From contig JAWNGF010000001.1 of NCBI GenBank assembly GCA_037039685.1, positions 8,246,001 through 8,310,000 on the forward strand: DNA of 64,000 bases, given 5' to 3'. Shown piece after piece: positions 1 to 11,235 of this stretch (position 1 is the first letter of the stretch; every line of letters starts with the position of its first letter). The position numbers were made by a program, and so were the translations under genes. This stretch comes from Ceratobasidium sp. AG-K. Lineage: Eukaryota > Basidiomycota > Agaricomycetes > Cantharellales > Ceratobasidiaceae. The notes below the pieces were generated by a model. That model was not told where the DNA came from. It saw only the letters and a program-made list of their open reading frames with translations, and searched no databases.

Positions 1-1263
1 TGGATGATGTCATTTGGGATGGTCAAGCGGTGAAAGAACCCTGCGACACCAGAAGCACCGAGACGATAGAGAATCAGCACTCTTTGATCTGTGGATGAAA
101 TTCGAGTCACAGGACGTACAAATCCACACGCCATTCGAGTCCCAACGACTGGCAAAAACGCCTCCTCCCAAGGCGTTGAAAGGAGCTCCAAACGAGGCGG
201 CACTGTCGTTGATCAAGCCGCAGCCGGCATTATTGTCGGCATATGCAGAGCAGTCGCTTGACTAATGTGCTAAAATTAGTTATTATGGTCAAATTACTTG
301 GAGGCACGAACCAGCAGGTTGCCGGTAAAGTTTTGAGGGTCGGTAATAGTACAGCCTGCAAGGTTATTTAGTTACCAACAAAAGGGAGCATACGAGCACT
401 CACCATCAGCCGTGTGAAACGTTGCTTGATTCTTAGTATTTTCATGCACACCCTCAAAAATATCAATCTCTCCACCGTGAGGCCAATTTGGTCCGACGGT
501 CCTATAATAGAAATACCTCCGTCGGCGGGAGCAAAACGTGAATTTGAATCCGCTTACCAGAATGCAGGCCAGGTACCTGCAACGCAAGTGAGTGAGAGAC
601 TGTGAGCCGAGATGATAATGACGCACCACAACCGTGCGGAGAGCGCTCTAAATCCAGAATAAACAGACCGCCGTTGAATCGTTTCTGGGATTGGATTCGT
701 ACACTGGGTAGAGGGTCAGTTTGAGCCATGGGAGCGGAAGGGCAAGACTGACCTCTTTCTGTTCTGACCCTGAGTGAGCCAAGTCGTGTTATCCACCTTC
801 ATGACGATCTTGTTGTCGGCGGTCACATATGCCAAGCTCTCATTAAATGCGGTATCGCGATCGACGTATTGCACTTGTCCACTAACGTAGCAACTCTGGT
901 TAGCGCAACGTCTAATGGGCTTGATTCTTCGGAGCTCACTTGGTCGGATCCTTGTCGGTGTAAAAATCAAACCCACTACACCGACTGCTCAGCAAAATAA
1001 TTTATAAACCCGGAATAGGCTCACTCGAAAAAGTCCTGTCCCTCATATAGGGTATCCACAACCCACAAATCTGTAGTACCGTTGCCAGACGTCGTAGCAT
1101 CGACCTGGACTGTTCCCCCGCTCCTGCCCCACAACCGTTGTCCCAGACTTCCTAGCGAGGGGAACGGAACCTTGCTTAATATTGAGGGCCGGGATGGAGT
1201 GGCAGACACAGATGTGCCCAGAACGAGACCAGTGAATACGCCAAGACACAGTCTGCGGCCCAT
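1..1263 (-). CDS. GH16 family beta-glucanase, secreted, C-terminus beyond left edge
   Basis: Predicted secreted glycoside hydrolase of family GH16 (endo-1,3(4)-beta-glucanase group), which cleaves beta-glucans of fungal or plant walls. The ATG at 1263 opens a hydrophobic signal peptide (MGRRLCLGVFTGLVLGTSVSA). Splicing short introns gives the family order: YEGQDFFDGFDFYTDKDPTN, then GQVQYVDRDTAF, FNGGLFILDLERSPHGCGTW, and the active-site block NWPHGGEIDIFEGVHENTKN. GEIDIFE holds the two catalytic glutamates and the aspartate between them. Next comes NALGGGVFASRWDSNGVWIW, and after a 79-nt intron at 41-119, FFHRLTIPNDI runs off the window. At least eight exons are needed. The nearest relatives are fungal laminarinase-like GH16 proteins. 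Exact substrate cannot be told. Confidence 0.9.
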
Positions 1264-1670
1264 TTTAGCAGTGATGTACAACCGGCTTGGCGGAGGGTAA
1301 CGTTAATTGGATAGGCCGTAAGGAGTATAGGTGAAGACGAGAGATCTAGAGAGAAATACCGGGTCTATATCATCAGGCGGGAGGTGGGAGAGGACAGCTA
1401 TAACTCGTGTTTTGCCCAAACACTATTCCTTGGCCGGTCACGAGCTGTTCTAATTTCGGCACACTGATGACACACAAAGCACGAGGCAAGCGCGAGGCAT
1501 TCCGCCCGAAACGCATGTGTGGGCGGCTAATCTGTGACTTTTGTAAATAAGGCTGCGCGACGCAGCCGAAATGCATAGTTGACCACATGGATTCCATAAC
1601 TGGCATGAACATATTTGACACAGAGCCTGCAACAAGTGCGTAATACAAAGTAGAAAAACAAGCGAGTTGC
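1264..1670. other. intergenic: GH16 promoter and eL15 3' flank
   Basis: This gap separates two minus-strand genes, so it should hold the eL15 3' UTR and the GH16 promoter. I see no further gene. The open frame here begins inside the last eL15 intron and does not resemble a protein. Confidence 0.5.
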
Positions 1671-2533
1671 TCATCGGTAGCGGCGGAGAGATAGGCTAAA
1701 TTTAGGGGTAAATACTTATGAACGAGTGCACTAGGCCTATTCACGTACGTGTTGTGCCTCTTCCAGGTAGCGCGGGCAGTAGTATGGTTGTGACGATTGC
1801 CCTTGCCGAGGCCACGGTTCTAAGGACAGAGTCAGACACAGGGACCCGAAATGGATTCATATTACTCACTTGCTTGCCAATGCTGGTAAGACCGCGAGCC
1901 TCGCGCCTCTTGTGGACGGGGTTGACGATCCAGTTGATCCTGGGATCACGGCGAACCTAATTCCAAAGTGAGACAAACTCATACAAACGCATACAGCATA
2001 CTTACCGCCTTGTGGTTGGGGTCAACGAGGATAACCTCGTAGTACTTGTACACACCGTCCTGGTTGATCCAGTACGAGTTAAGCACACGCAAGTTGCCGC
2101 AACGACGTCCGACACGCTCCTCGGCGGTGCTCCTGAGACCACGCTGGAACTTGAGGTGGTTGACACCCTGGCGGACGGGCTTGCCGTAGGTGGCACCTAT
2201 TCGAACGATTCGTTAAGCTGGCGTCAACAGGAATACACTGGTAGACAGCGTACCCTTCGGCACAGGCTTTTTCCTGTTTCCGCGGCGCACGCGCACACGG
2301 TAGATCAGGTAGCCTTGCTTTGCTTTGTAGCCCAGGCGGCGAGCCTTGTCAGGGCGAGAGGGGCGCGAGGCGCGGTGGATGACGTTGAGCTGACGGTACT
2401 CCCAGCAGCTTGACCTGGATTAGCTGCAAGTCTCGTCGATAAATGCGACGACGTACCGGACACGGAGGAGGAAGCGGAGGACATCACTCTGCTTCTTTTT
2501 GTAGAGCTCGCTAATGTACTTGTACGCGCCCAT
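1671..2533 (-). CDS. RPL15: 60S ribosomal protein eL15
   Basis: Structural protein of the large cytoplasmic ribosomal subunit. The ATG at 2533 starts [19 protein letters not shown]. Splicing yields the highly conserved [115 protein letters not shown] and [21 protein letters not shown] last small exon supplies LSLRRYR before the TGA at 1671-1673, so the whole length of about 204 residues is present. There are at least five coding introns. A further intron lies in the 5' leader (2541-2706), just ahead of the ATG, as is common in fungal ribosomal protein genes. It is divergent from the oxygenase gene at 3033. Confidence 0.97.
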
Positions 2534-2540
2534 TTTGCTG

Positions 2541-2706
2541 CTGTAGAATGTAGCAAGTCAGTTTCAGCTCGTTAAAATTATCCATCCATCCGAGGGAAAG
2601 TCCAACCATCCGACCGTTGAGCACACTCTACCCGTCCACCGTCCTCTCTTCCCCCGGTACCCCTCCTGCACCATTCATAGACGCTAGATAATGCAAGCAT
2701 ACTCAC
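2541..2706 (-). other. 5' UTR intron of the eL15 gene
   Basis: Reading the minus strand, a GTGAGT donor at 2706-2701 and a TTCTACAG acceptor at 2548-2541 bracket 166 nt. The acceptor lies 7 nt before the start codon. The leader exon further upstream is rich in GTC/GCC and carries no conserved coding. Confidence 0.6.
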
Positions 2707-3032
2707 CTTACCGACGATCTTGAGGGGGGCGACGACGACGACGATACACAAAACGGTAATCGCACCGGATCCAATTCCTTCCGCTAGCACAGCCACGGTC
2801 TTCTCTCCCAATCGCCCGGCGTTTGGGCCAACCAGCCGCTCAGCGCTTGATACCCCGCCCCCGATCGGGCGCGGGCGCAAGTAAGCTTCGTATCGCCGCA
2901 CACAGCTGGGCAAGCGACGATCACAACACGTTCAACAGTTTAAAGTCCGAGTTACCCACCTCGAATTGCTATTTTACCGCCATCATACTCTCCCTGACCG
3001 CTCTTGTTCGCGCCCGTTAAAGTTCAGATACA

Positions 3033-4411
3033 ATGATTTCTCCCTTCTTGCGCTCCTTTTCCTCAACCGGTCTGCACTCTCAGCTCCCTAGGTCGGCGCG
3101 ATGTGGTTACAACGTACGTTTACGTGGTTTCGCAACGGTCACGAACGTAAGTACCGTCTGTGTCATTGTTATCATCCCATTCTCGATACTAATGGCTTCA
3201 CACACCTCCAGGACCCATCTTTCAGCATCCCCGTCATCGATTTCAGCAAATTCCGCAGAGCGGCCTCGGTAACTGAAAAACAAGAAACTGCCAACGAAAT
3301 TGTCACTGCTTTCGAGCAAGTCGGATTCATCTACCTCTCCAGGCACGGAATCGATGATGCCACTGTCGCAAACGCGTTCAAGCAGAGCGCCGAGTTTTTC
3401 AAACTACCTATGGATGTCAAGGCCAAACTCGCTTGGGAAGGTGCGCCCAACGACTTGAACCAGTTTCCACATGGACTCATGGTCGTGCGACAGATCCTCG
3501 CTCTAACCGAGGTTATGTCATGCCTGGACGAGAGCGCGTAACACAGTCTGCGGACCCCGCGGAGATTGCGCGCCTGCGTGCGCTTGCACCCGATTCGAAA
3601 GAATCCATGGAGATTGGGCGGGATTGGGATGCGACGTGGTCCAACAGGTGGCCCGACGCGAAAGACGCGCCACAGTTCAAGCAGACATTCTTGAGCTTTT
3701 TCCAGGCAAGTCCGCCTTGAGCCGTTTCAAATCAAAAACTGACTGGGGCGTTTTTGTTCCAGACTTGTCACGAGCTTCATGCAGAAGTCATGTCTTCCAT
3801 TGCGATGGGCCTGGGTCTTAATGAGAGCTTCTTTGATAAACTTATTCACGAGCAATACCACAACCTTCGTTTGTACGTGTTGAAATTTCTCTGTGAACTG
3901 CCTTCTGTGCTCAATGACCCCTCAGGCTTTCGTATCCCCCGATCAGCCGAGATGCTCTCCTCAAAGAGGGCCAGGCTCGTGCCGGAGCTCACTCGGACTA
4001 CGGTTCCTTGACTTTGCTCTTCCAAGACCAGGTCGGCGGCCTGGAAGTCCAGAACCCGCACACCAAGCAGTTCCAACCTGCGACTCCCATCGTAAGTGAT
4101 CTTTCGATATAATCAACCCCTCATTAAATTTGTTTCCTTAGCCTGGGACAATCGTGATTAATGTCGGCGACCTCCTTGCTCGGTGGTCCAACGACAGACT
4201 GAGGAGCACCCTTCACCGCGTCGTCGCCCCTCCCGTTGGAACCGGCCCCATGACTCCGGCGAGGCAGTCCATTGCTTTCTTTTGCAACCCGAATGGCAGT
4301 GCGGAGATCTCTTGCTTACCTAACTGCGAAGGTGCGCGAGGCGAGCGCAAGTATCCTACTGTGCAAACGGAGGAGTACATTGTAGGACGATTGAAGGCCA
4401 CCTACGCCTAG
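3033..4411 (+). CDS. 2OG-Fe(II) dioxygenase (isopenicillin N synthase-like)
   Basis: Oxidoreductase of the 2-oxoglutarate/Fe(II)-dependent (IPNS-like) superfamily. The N-terminal DIOX_N part reads FSIPVIDFSKF and FEQVGFIYLSRHGI. The jelly-roll core has GAHSDYGSLTLLFQDQVGGL with the H-x-D iron ligands, the distal histidine in LRSTLHRV, and the 2OG-binding arginine of the R-x-S motif in ARQSIAFF. Six exons are needed. The intron at 3706-3762 begins GCAAGT, so it is GC-AG. The first 38 residues before the core (MISPFLRSFSSTGLHSQLPR onward) are rich in Arg and Ser with no acids and look like a mitochondrial presequence. Substrate is unknown. It is divergent from eL15. Confidence 0.9.
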
Positions 4412-4747
4412 ACGGCATTCATACCCTTGTTCTGGTATCGTGACTTGAATATTTGAGGGACATTGGGTGCTCTCGTTCGTTTTTTGGCGCCCTTGGGTTA
4501 TATGTATGATCTCTTGGATGAATGTTGTAGGGTGTAGTCTATTCTTAGGCATGATAGTTCATAAAAAGAACCAAAGAGCGACAATAAGGAGTCAGATATT
4601 ACCCAGCGCGGATGTAGCAGAAAAATAGTGTACGTGTGGATCAATGGTGATCAGTTACAAAGCGGTGGAAAAAGTCCTCAATCTGGATAGAAACCACGCA
4701 ACAAAAAGCGTCCGTAAGTGGGAAAATGGGACTAGCTGACAAGGAAT
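4412..4747. other. intergenic between convergent genes
   Basis: This should hold the 3' UTRs of the oxygenase (+) and the GPI-anchored protein (-). I see no coding or repeat signal. Confidence 0.5.
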
Positions 4748-5468
4748 CTAAACCAATGGGGCGACTACCCCAATCGCGACACCTAACAAGAGGGTAAGAC
4801 CCCCGACCGCAATTTGACCCGCTCCAGCGATGTAATTGTCATCTGGACCCAAGTTCGCTGTAGGAAAAAATTACGCAGAGGGTCAGTCAGAACTGCTCGG
4901 CAACCGACTAGACGGCTATTTTTATAGTCAAGAAACTAAACTTACACGAACCGTTAGTGCCACCTGGGCTCGGTGCAGTTGCACCGCCCTGTCCTGCGCC
5001 GTCCACGGTAGTAGCGGCGTAGGGGAACGTTGTGGGGGTTGTCGAAGTAGTCCCGGCGGCGGACCCTGTTGCATTTCCACTGCCACCCGTGGTCCCTGCT
5101 GCTGCTGGTGTCTGGGTGATCGTAATTGGGATTGGGACCGATACCGAAACTTGAGCACGATCTGGAGGTAACAAAATATCGTAAGCATCGAGAGAAAAGT
5201 CATAGCTGATGAACTGATACTAACTTGTTCCAGAGAGAGACAGCATCGCAGAATAACTGGTAGTGACAATCACAGAGGGAGCAGCTGTCGTACCGGATCC
5301 ACCCGCTGACGCAGCTTGAGTTGATCCAGCCTGGGTCGATGCAGCCTGGGACCCTCCCTGCGAGCTACTACCTGCTTGTTGAGAACTTGCCTGCTGAGTC
5401 GACGTGGCCTGGCCGAGGGCAACGATCGCAAGAGATAGAGCAGCGATGGCGGACGCGATGAATCTCAT
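4748..5468 (-). CDS. GPI-anchored Ser/Thr-rich cell-surface protein
   Basis: Small secreted wall or membrane protein of about 190 residues in three exons. The ATG at 5468 opens a signal peptide (MRFIASAIAALSLAIVALGQ). A low-complexity stretch rich in Gln, Ser, Ala, Gly and Thr follows (QATSTQQASSQQAGSSSQGG), a likely O-glycosylation region. The middle carries VSVSVPIPITITQ and more Thr/Gly/Ala. The C-terminus is hydrophobic, GGLTLLLGVAIGVVAPLV, ending at a TAG, and fits a GPI-attachment signal. No enzymatic domain is visible. Function is unknown; such proteins are common in fungal walls. Confidence 0.75.
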
Positions 5469-5957
5469 TTTTGAAAGTTGGCGATGCGGCGGTGGTGGTT
5501 GTCGTGACTGGCGACTTCCCTAGGTCACGTGGGATAATGGAAATGTCGTTTGGCGCTGGTCCTGCGACTGGCGAGAGCAAGTTAGTCTTCCAGGCGTTCT
5601 GAACATGCGCATATAGACAAAACTCTCGAGCTACAAAACCGTAACGATTTAATTTGCACTGAGATTTTGTTTTCCCGTACGGGATTTGAGTCCAAATATT
5701 CACACCACCTGGACAGGTTGCACTCAGGCAGGTTACAATTAGATTCAATTTAGTTTGATTCTTATAATAGGCCAGGTTTGTAATGCATGCGAGGGAGGGC
5801 ACTGAGACAAATAAACTACATCTATAACCAGTTCCCAATTGGACTGGGGCACCCCTTCTGGACGCGGATGATTGGACAATGACCAGAAAAGATTTGTTCA
5901 ATTTCTGGGCCATTTAAAAACGTATCTTCATCATTGAAACGGTGCATTCCCAGAGGG
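5469..5957. other. intergenic: GPI-protein promoter, F-box 3' flank
   Basis: A long minus-strand open frame (5368-5913) crosses this region and overlaps the GPI-protein start. Its composition and the overlap argue against coding. It may include the decayed C-terminal part of the broken F-box gene. Nothing else is seen. Confidence 0.4.
5526..5531. promoter_or_regulatory. CACGTG motif upstream of the GPI-anchored protein
   Basis: A CACGTG palindrome (in GGTCACGTGGG) lies 58 bp upstream of the start codon at 5468. It is a typical bHLH/centromere-binding-factor site. The same hexamer recurs before several genes in this window. Function is inferred only from position. Confidence 0.3.
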
Positions 5958-6992
5958 TTAGCTGAATAGGAGACCAGGGCTGGATATTAACATGGTGACC
6001 AATTCCAATGCTCTTATGCAAGTTTTCATGCAGGAGATGAGGCGGAGCTCCGTTAGATTGCGGTATGCTGAATATGACCATGGGAAAAACAGGTTCTCGA
6101 GCGTCAGACTTGTGATGGGAAGTAACAAGTCTTCGAGGGCCTTCATCGGTACATCTAACTACTGGACATGGAAATCGACTGCCATGTTCATGGGATCGTG
6201 ATGACCGGATGCTTCGAGAAATATATGATCTTCACACTGCTGTTTGATCGTCAACTCGTCAAGTGTCTCTGGCACACAATTGTTGAAGTAATGCTCGAGA
6301 ATTTCCACGTGACGGCCCAAGAGGAAATCAATTGTTTCAGGTATTGTGAGCTCGAATGACCTGGTCCGGGCCGCAGCGCGTCGAATTAAATCGAGCAAAT
6401 GGGTATGGCTCTGGTCACCTAGGGAATAAATGTCGGTCTCGCGGATATGTATATCAAGTAGCAAACTGCTGGCGTAGGCTATGGCTAGCTCTACACGTTC
6501 TGCTAACACCGGACTTGTTGTGCAGCCAAGAGCCAGATCAATGTGGGTCCAAAGACTGGGTGTGCTCAGTGCAAGATGGCGCCAGTGTGGTCACACACGT
6601 AAAAGAAACTTAGGAAACTTGGGGACATCAATGCCCGGACTACTGTACTCTATCGCCCCATACGGACGAGAGCCGACCACATAATTGAATATAGAGCCTA
6701 GCAGCTCGGCAGGAAGAGTGTAAATAGGAGAGAATGTGTTTCTGGCTTGGGTGATGATTGATTTGGCGCTTCTGAGGGTTACGTCGTGAGATACGACCGA
6801 AACCAGTTCTCGGGCCGCGTCGTCATGAAGTCTTTGACGAGGGCCAAATGATTCGTTGCTTTGACAATAGCCCTGGAGGGCAATGCACGCAGCGAGGTAT
6901 CTCTGCAAGGCGGATTGGAGCAAGGCGCTCGCGTCGATGGGCTCTTGAAATAGTTCGATCATGGTTATCGAGGTGGTTCGGCTTGCGATCAT
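5958..6992 (-). pseudogene. broken F-box/LRR-type gene
   Basis: The ATG at 6992 opens a long N-terminal helical part, followed by an F-box core, SPIYTLPAELLGSIFNYVVG, as in agaricomycete F-box families. The same frame continues as FPKFLLRV, then TGA (6593-6591), then PHWRHLALSTPSLWTHIDLA. In these families the position after RV is normally Cys, so one base change to a stop is likely. The frame goes on with LAERVELAIAYAS and IPETIDFLLGRHVEILEHYF, meets a TAG after VDFHVQ near 6157, resumes with LEDLLLPITSLTLENLFFP, and ends early at a TAA near 5958. No splice pair removes these stops. It is probably a pseudogene; sequencing error is possible for any single stop but unlikely for all three. Confidence 0.6.
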
Positions 6993-7520
6993 TGGGAGTT
7001 CTCGCGAGCGCTGAGCGCTAAATTTGGAGTCTACATCCCGGTATTTTTGCAGCCGACCGCTTCAGAGCAGCTGACTGGACGCTATACCCAAACTGTAGTC
7101 TCAGCTGACACGGCAAAGTACACAACTCGTGGCGGCGCGCGTCATTGCTCAGTCATTGAGAGGCATTGGCCAGGAACACGCGAAGTCCAAGCGGTAGGGC
7201 GGCGCAATACGACGGTCGGTTCGTTGGTGTGTAGCTTCCTTGCCGTGCTTCTGCCTGACTAAACAGTGTTGCAGCGGCTGCACCCTCATATGCTGCAACA
7301 GCAGTTTCCATATGGATTGTCGGGAGAATTTAGCTCCTTGGATTGGTTCCTTTGGATTGGAAGCCTAGCGAGTTCCTAGACAAGCCGGAAGTGGACAACA
7401 TGTGACCCACCTCTGACTTGCTCCGAGCGCACCCGCTCAACGGATTCCCTAACAAATTCCCCGCACTTCGCGCAAGTTAAGAATGCGTGGCCCCGCCGAT
7501 CATTACTCCCAACCACAACC
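6993..7520. other. intergenic, divergent promoter region
   Basis: This lies between the F-box remnant (-) and the unknown gene (+). A C/T-rich stretch just before 7521 would suit the promoter and leader of the plus-strand gene. I see no coding signal. Confidence 0.4.
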
Positions 7521-8786
7521 ATGAACGCTCCTACTCCTCTTGCCAGACACACCGTCTCACTCGTGTTGCAGTATCTCCTTCCGCCCTCTGAGCTCCCCAC
7601 GCACCTTATCTCTCGAGCACTGCTTCAGAGGCACCACTTTCTGAGCATCTCCCCCGCCGACTCGACCGCGTATCTCTGCTGGCCACACCCCAATGCTGAT
7701 CCGGACAAGTCGGTCGCTGCGCTGGAGCACCTCGCCACTCAAGACCATGAGCAGCTTGTAGAGACGGCCGACATTCGCTATCAGTCAGCCGCGGCAGCGT
7801 CTGAACCCGTTCAAGCTCGTGTATGGGTAGGCAACACTGTTCAGCTCGTGTTTATCTGGGAGGAAGACCAAGACGGCGCTGGGTGGCGATACTTTGACGC
7901 AGGTAAGCTTGAAGACAGCCACTGCGTTTATTCATTTTGCTAACAAACGTCATCAGATCACCGGCCATTGCCTGCAAACTGCACCTCCACACTCGGCCCC
8001 ACACTCCAGATCACACCTCCAGAGCAAGAGCAAGACCCATCGCCAGGCGCGTCCTACTCGTCCTCTGGGCTGACATCACACTCATCCGTGTCCACACCTA
8101 CTTCAGACGACTACTGGGCCGGATACGACTCGGGTTCTCCTCGTTCTCCTCGGATGCCTGAACGTGAACTCGCCGCGGACGACGAAGATGCATACTGGGC
8201 CTCGTATGGCGCAGTGCATGGTTCGGCGGATTCGACGATTCCCTCTCCCGCGCCGCAGAAGCACAAACGTCTGGACGCGTGGGGGCGAGAAGAGCTTCCG
8301 TGGGAGGAGCACGCGGAGATGGATGCACGGGCTTGGGACGCCGATACCGCATCCGGCCACGGCCTCGGTGTCACTATTCTTTCCAACTCTCGGCCACCTA
8401 CCCCTCCTTCGATGCCCACCAGGACGCTTGCGCTGTCCACTCAGGTGCAGCCACAGCAGATTGCGCCACTCCCGGATTTGAATCACCGGAACTGGAATAG
8501 CCCCCCATCCTCTCTCTCTGCCCCATTCTCTGCCCTGTCCGAGCCAGATGACGCACCGCTTGACGAAGAACTCCAGGATGATAAGGTTGAACGTGTTCAT
8601 TCTCCCAAGGTTGCTCCCGAAACACTTCCTGCCGTCAACAAAACTCCGAATGCCGCAGACATTGGCTTGTCCAGTGCTATTAAAGGCATGTACGCCATCT
8701 GGCTCGCTTCGCGTCCAGACGGTAGCTCGGACGAGAGCAAACAAGCGTTCATGGCCGTCGTCAGAGATACACTCGCCGACGCATAA
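7521..8786 (+). CDS. hypothetical protein, acidic and proline/serine-rich
   Basis: A two-exon gene of about 400 residues. Exon 1 starts at the ATG of MNAPTPLARHTVSLVLQYLL and looks ordered (VWVGNTVQLVFIWEEDQDGA). A short intron, from GTAAGC after DAG to ACATCATCAG, joins to DHRPLPANCTSTLG. The middle is Ser/Pro-rich and acidic with two similar patches, DDYWAGYDSGSPRSP and DEDAYWASYGAVHGS. The C-terminus is predicted helical: AADIGLSSAIKGMYAIWLAS. I recognise no family. The codon pattern and a clean frame of more than 270 codons support a real gene. It may be a basidiomycete-specific scaffold protein. Confidence 0.75.
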
Positions 8787-9450
8787 ATATAGACATTTCA
8801 TGATCTCTGGTTTCTATTTTGCTTTGCTCTGCAACTGTACATCTAGTCACGCATCTGTTCATATATCATAGCGTTTGTTCCACATCCTCCGCCACTGGCG
8901 CGTGAATTTTGGTGCCTGTTATGTCAGCGCCCAGCACTGTTCCGAGCGTACCCGAGTCGAGACTCGACGTCAACATGACGCCCACGTGTGATAATGAGCG
9001 GCGAGCTTCAAATTCCAAATTGTGGGGCGGGCCGATTCGGACCACGGGTAATTTACAAGGCAAGCAAAGTGTATAATTTATAATAATACATAGTACGAAA
9101 CGAGTCCACCGCTAGGGTCGCTCTACCAAGGAATACGAGAAGACACACGCCTAGACAGGATATACATAAACTCGGCACCCATATACCGGACCAAGCTTTC
9201 AATGCAGCTGTCGGTGTTCAAAAGCTGGATCGGAGGTTGGCATCGAGTTCAGCCTGAATTCCAGCCTCTCAATCCTCTCGGCATACTGAAGCTGCATTTT
9301 TTGTAAATTCTGAATGCCTGATACGCACACGAGGGGAGCCTGCATTTCAATTGTCGTTTTTCAATCGAGTCCGCGTGCTGGATATGTATCTTGCAGCGAC
9401 AATCCCGTACTAGGAATTCGACCATATCGAAACGATCCGCCAGAGAAGGA
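8787..9450. other. intergenic between convergent genes
   Basis: This holds the 3' flanks of the unknown gene (+) and the BTB gene (-). A palindromic CGAGTC-GA-GACTCG sits near 8952. No gene is supported. Confidence 0.4.
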
Positions 9451-10822
9451 TCAAGGGTTTCCCGACGAGGCGTTGAGTAGAGGAAGCATGGTTTGCTCGG
9501 GAAAGCTGCAAGGAGTTAGCGGTGGGTATAATACGTAACCGGGTCCTACTTGCCTCCAGGTCGGTCATTCCGTGGCAGGGTGCCATCCGTGGACGTAGAG
9601 TCGCGTCGGAAATCTTGAGTAGATTGGGCACGGCTGTAATCTTCGGCATCTACTCCCGGGGTGTCATAGGATAGCATGGGATCTGGTGACTGCAGTGGGG
9701 TAGGGCCCGGTCTCCCAATCATATCACGTTGCTTTGACATGTTCAACTGTGCCATAATCCCAATAAGTATATCCGATCGAGCAATAGCGTGGCGAAACAA
9801 CATACTTTACGCTGCTTTAATAGCTCTCGTCTCATGGCAATATCCCTAAACGCCTCTATCCCTATCTCGATACAGTCCTCTACGCTCGGCATTTCTTCCT
9901 GTTCTATAAGCTTTATACGCGCTGGTTCTTCCCAGTCGGGAATGTCGCATTGACGCGAGATGATGATAGTCTTGATTGGGTCTAGGTCAGATCGCTCGAG
10001 GTGTGTGATAGCATATTCCCGAAGTTCTGGGTGCCCATACAAGGTTGCGAGGCGGAGGGCTGATTCGAACGTTGGGGTCGAAAATCCAAACGGTCCTTGA
10101 AGTGGGCTATACATAAGAAGGGTGAGTACAGAATCTTCGATAGAAGGTGTAAGCTATTACCTAGCATAGAAAATCGAGAATGCTCGCTGAAAGTCTTCAC
10201 CACTGACGTTGATTTTATCTTGACTGTTTGTCAAGTCATCGAGTGGCAGATATGGTCGTGATCCGATAGTTTCTCCGGGGGTTGAATCAAGTATCTCAGC
10301 GAGCCTGGCGAATTGTCGTATCAAATACTTGTGGGTGGCTAACATCTCTCCGTTCAGCTATCATTTCGAAATGCCCTATCATCAATGTGCAGCCCTAAGT
10401 TATACACAAGGGCCTTACCGAGACCACGACATCGCCATCTTTAGCTTCGAATGGGCCAGCGCTAGAAATGTTGTGTTCGTTGAGTGGGACAACTACCGCA
10501 TCGCGTAAACATCCAACGAACTCGCGCCTGGTCGGAATAACATACCCTGGTCTTCGTCCGATTGGGACCCAGATGGAGGGTAAGGCGGAGGCGCAGTAGC
10601 GGGACCTGCATCCTCGTTGGAACCAACGCTACTGGAAGGGGAAGGGGAGCGCGCAGGCGCTGGTGTACGTGCAGGCGTGCGCCGTGGGGGAGCAACAGAG
10701 CTGCCGGAGGAACTAGTACTAGCGGAGCGTGGGCGCTGCATGGGGGGAATGGAGAGGGTGGTGGTAGAAGGGGAAGATGGGTGTAATTTGAGGAATGTGT
10801 GCATGCATAATGGTTGAGGCAT
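9451..10822 (-). CDS. BTB/POZ domain protein
   Basis: Protein with a BTB/POZ fold, a dimerisation and CUL3-adaptor domain. It runs from the ATG at 10822 to the TGA at 9451-9453; later ATGs at 10804 or 10741 (MQRPRSAST) are also possible. The first exon is a Ser/Pro-rich disordered head. A 53-nt intron leads to PFEAKDGDVVVS, and the next exon to LNGEMLATHKYLIRQFARLA, the classic BTB start (GD-hydrophobic, then HKYLL). Then come FQRAFSIFYAS, and FESALRLATLYGHPELREYA with HLERSDLDPIKTIIISRQCD, the C-terminal BTB helices seen in Rhizoctonia-like BTB families. The tail ends NFPEQTMLPLLNASSGNP. Five introns all join in frame. The partner is unknown. Confidence 0.85.
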
Positions 10823-11235
10823 GTCTAGCCACGCGGTCGAAGCGGCAGTGTCCGTGCATTGCAATGCATGTAATATGATATGAACACCTGCTTTTGACAG
10901 ATCGTCGATAGGGGGTTAAACTGGGCTGTGGGTGTTCAGTGCGTTTTTCGGGTAATCAAACCTCGTGTCGCATAGGAGACGGACGCCGTAAGAAGTACCC
11001 CCTATGTGGTACTATATGCGCGTGGTTTATGGGCCCCAGTGATCGAAAGGTGCTAGAATGAACCATGCATATATCAGCGAGTTCATGATGTATTTGGGCT
11101 TAAAGGAGTTTACGAGTGGTCAGACATATACAAAAAGACTTGACAAAGTTGGAAACCCGCATTTACCGCATTTCTAGGGCATAAATTGAACTTGTATTCC
11201 TCTGCTGCATGCATTTTCTTTATATCCGTACTAAT
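10823..11235. other. intergenic: BTB promoter and SurE 3' flank
   Basis: This separates two minus-strand genes. I see no conserved coding. The TTG-initiated extension of the BTB frame to 10864 is not needed. Confidence 0.4.

Noticed and set aside
1264..1281. Six-codon N-terminal extension of the GH16 protein
   Set aside because: The upstream codon is TTG. The ATG at 1263 has a good context and directly begins the signal peptide.
1373..1744. 123-codon minus-strand frame
   Set aside because: It starts with GTG inside the last eL15 intron and reads through its terminal exon in the wrong frame.
5368..5913. 181-codon minus-strand frame upstream of the GPI-anchored protein
   Set aside because: It overlaps the start and signal peptide of that gene in another frame and shows no known domain.
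8103..8801. Minus-strand 232-codon open frame opposite the unknown gene at 7521-8786
   Set aside because: It lies fully over a better supported plus-strand gene and resembles no protein. It is a shadow frame.
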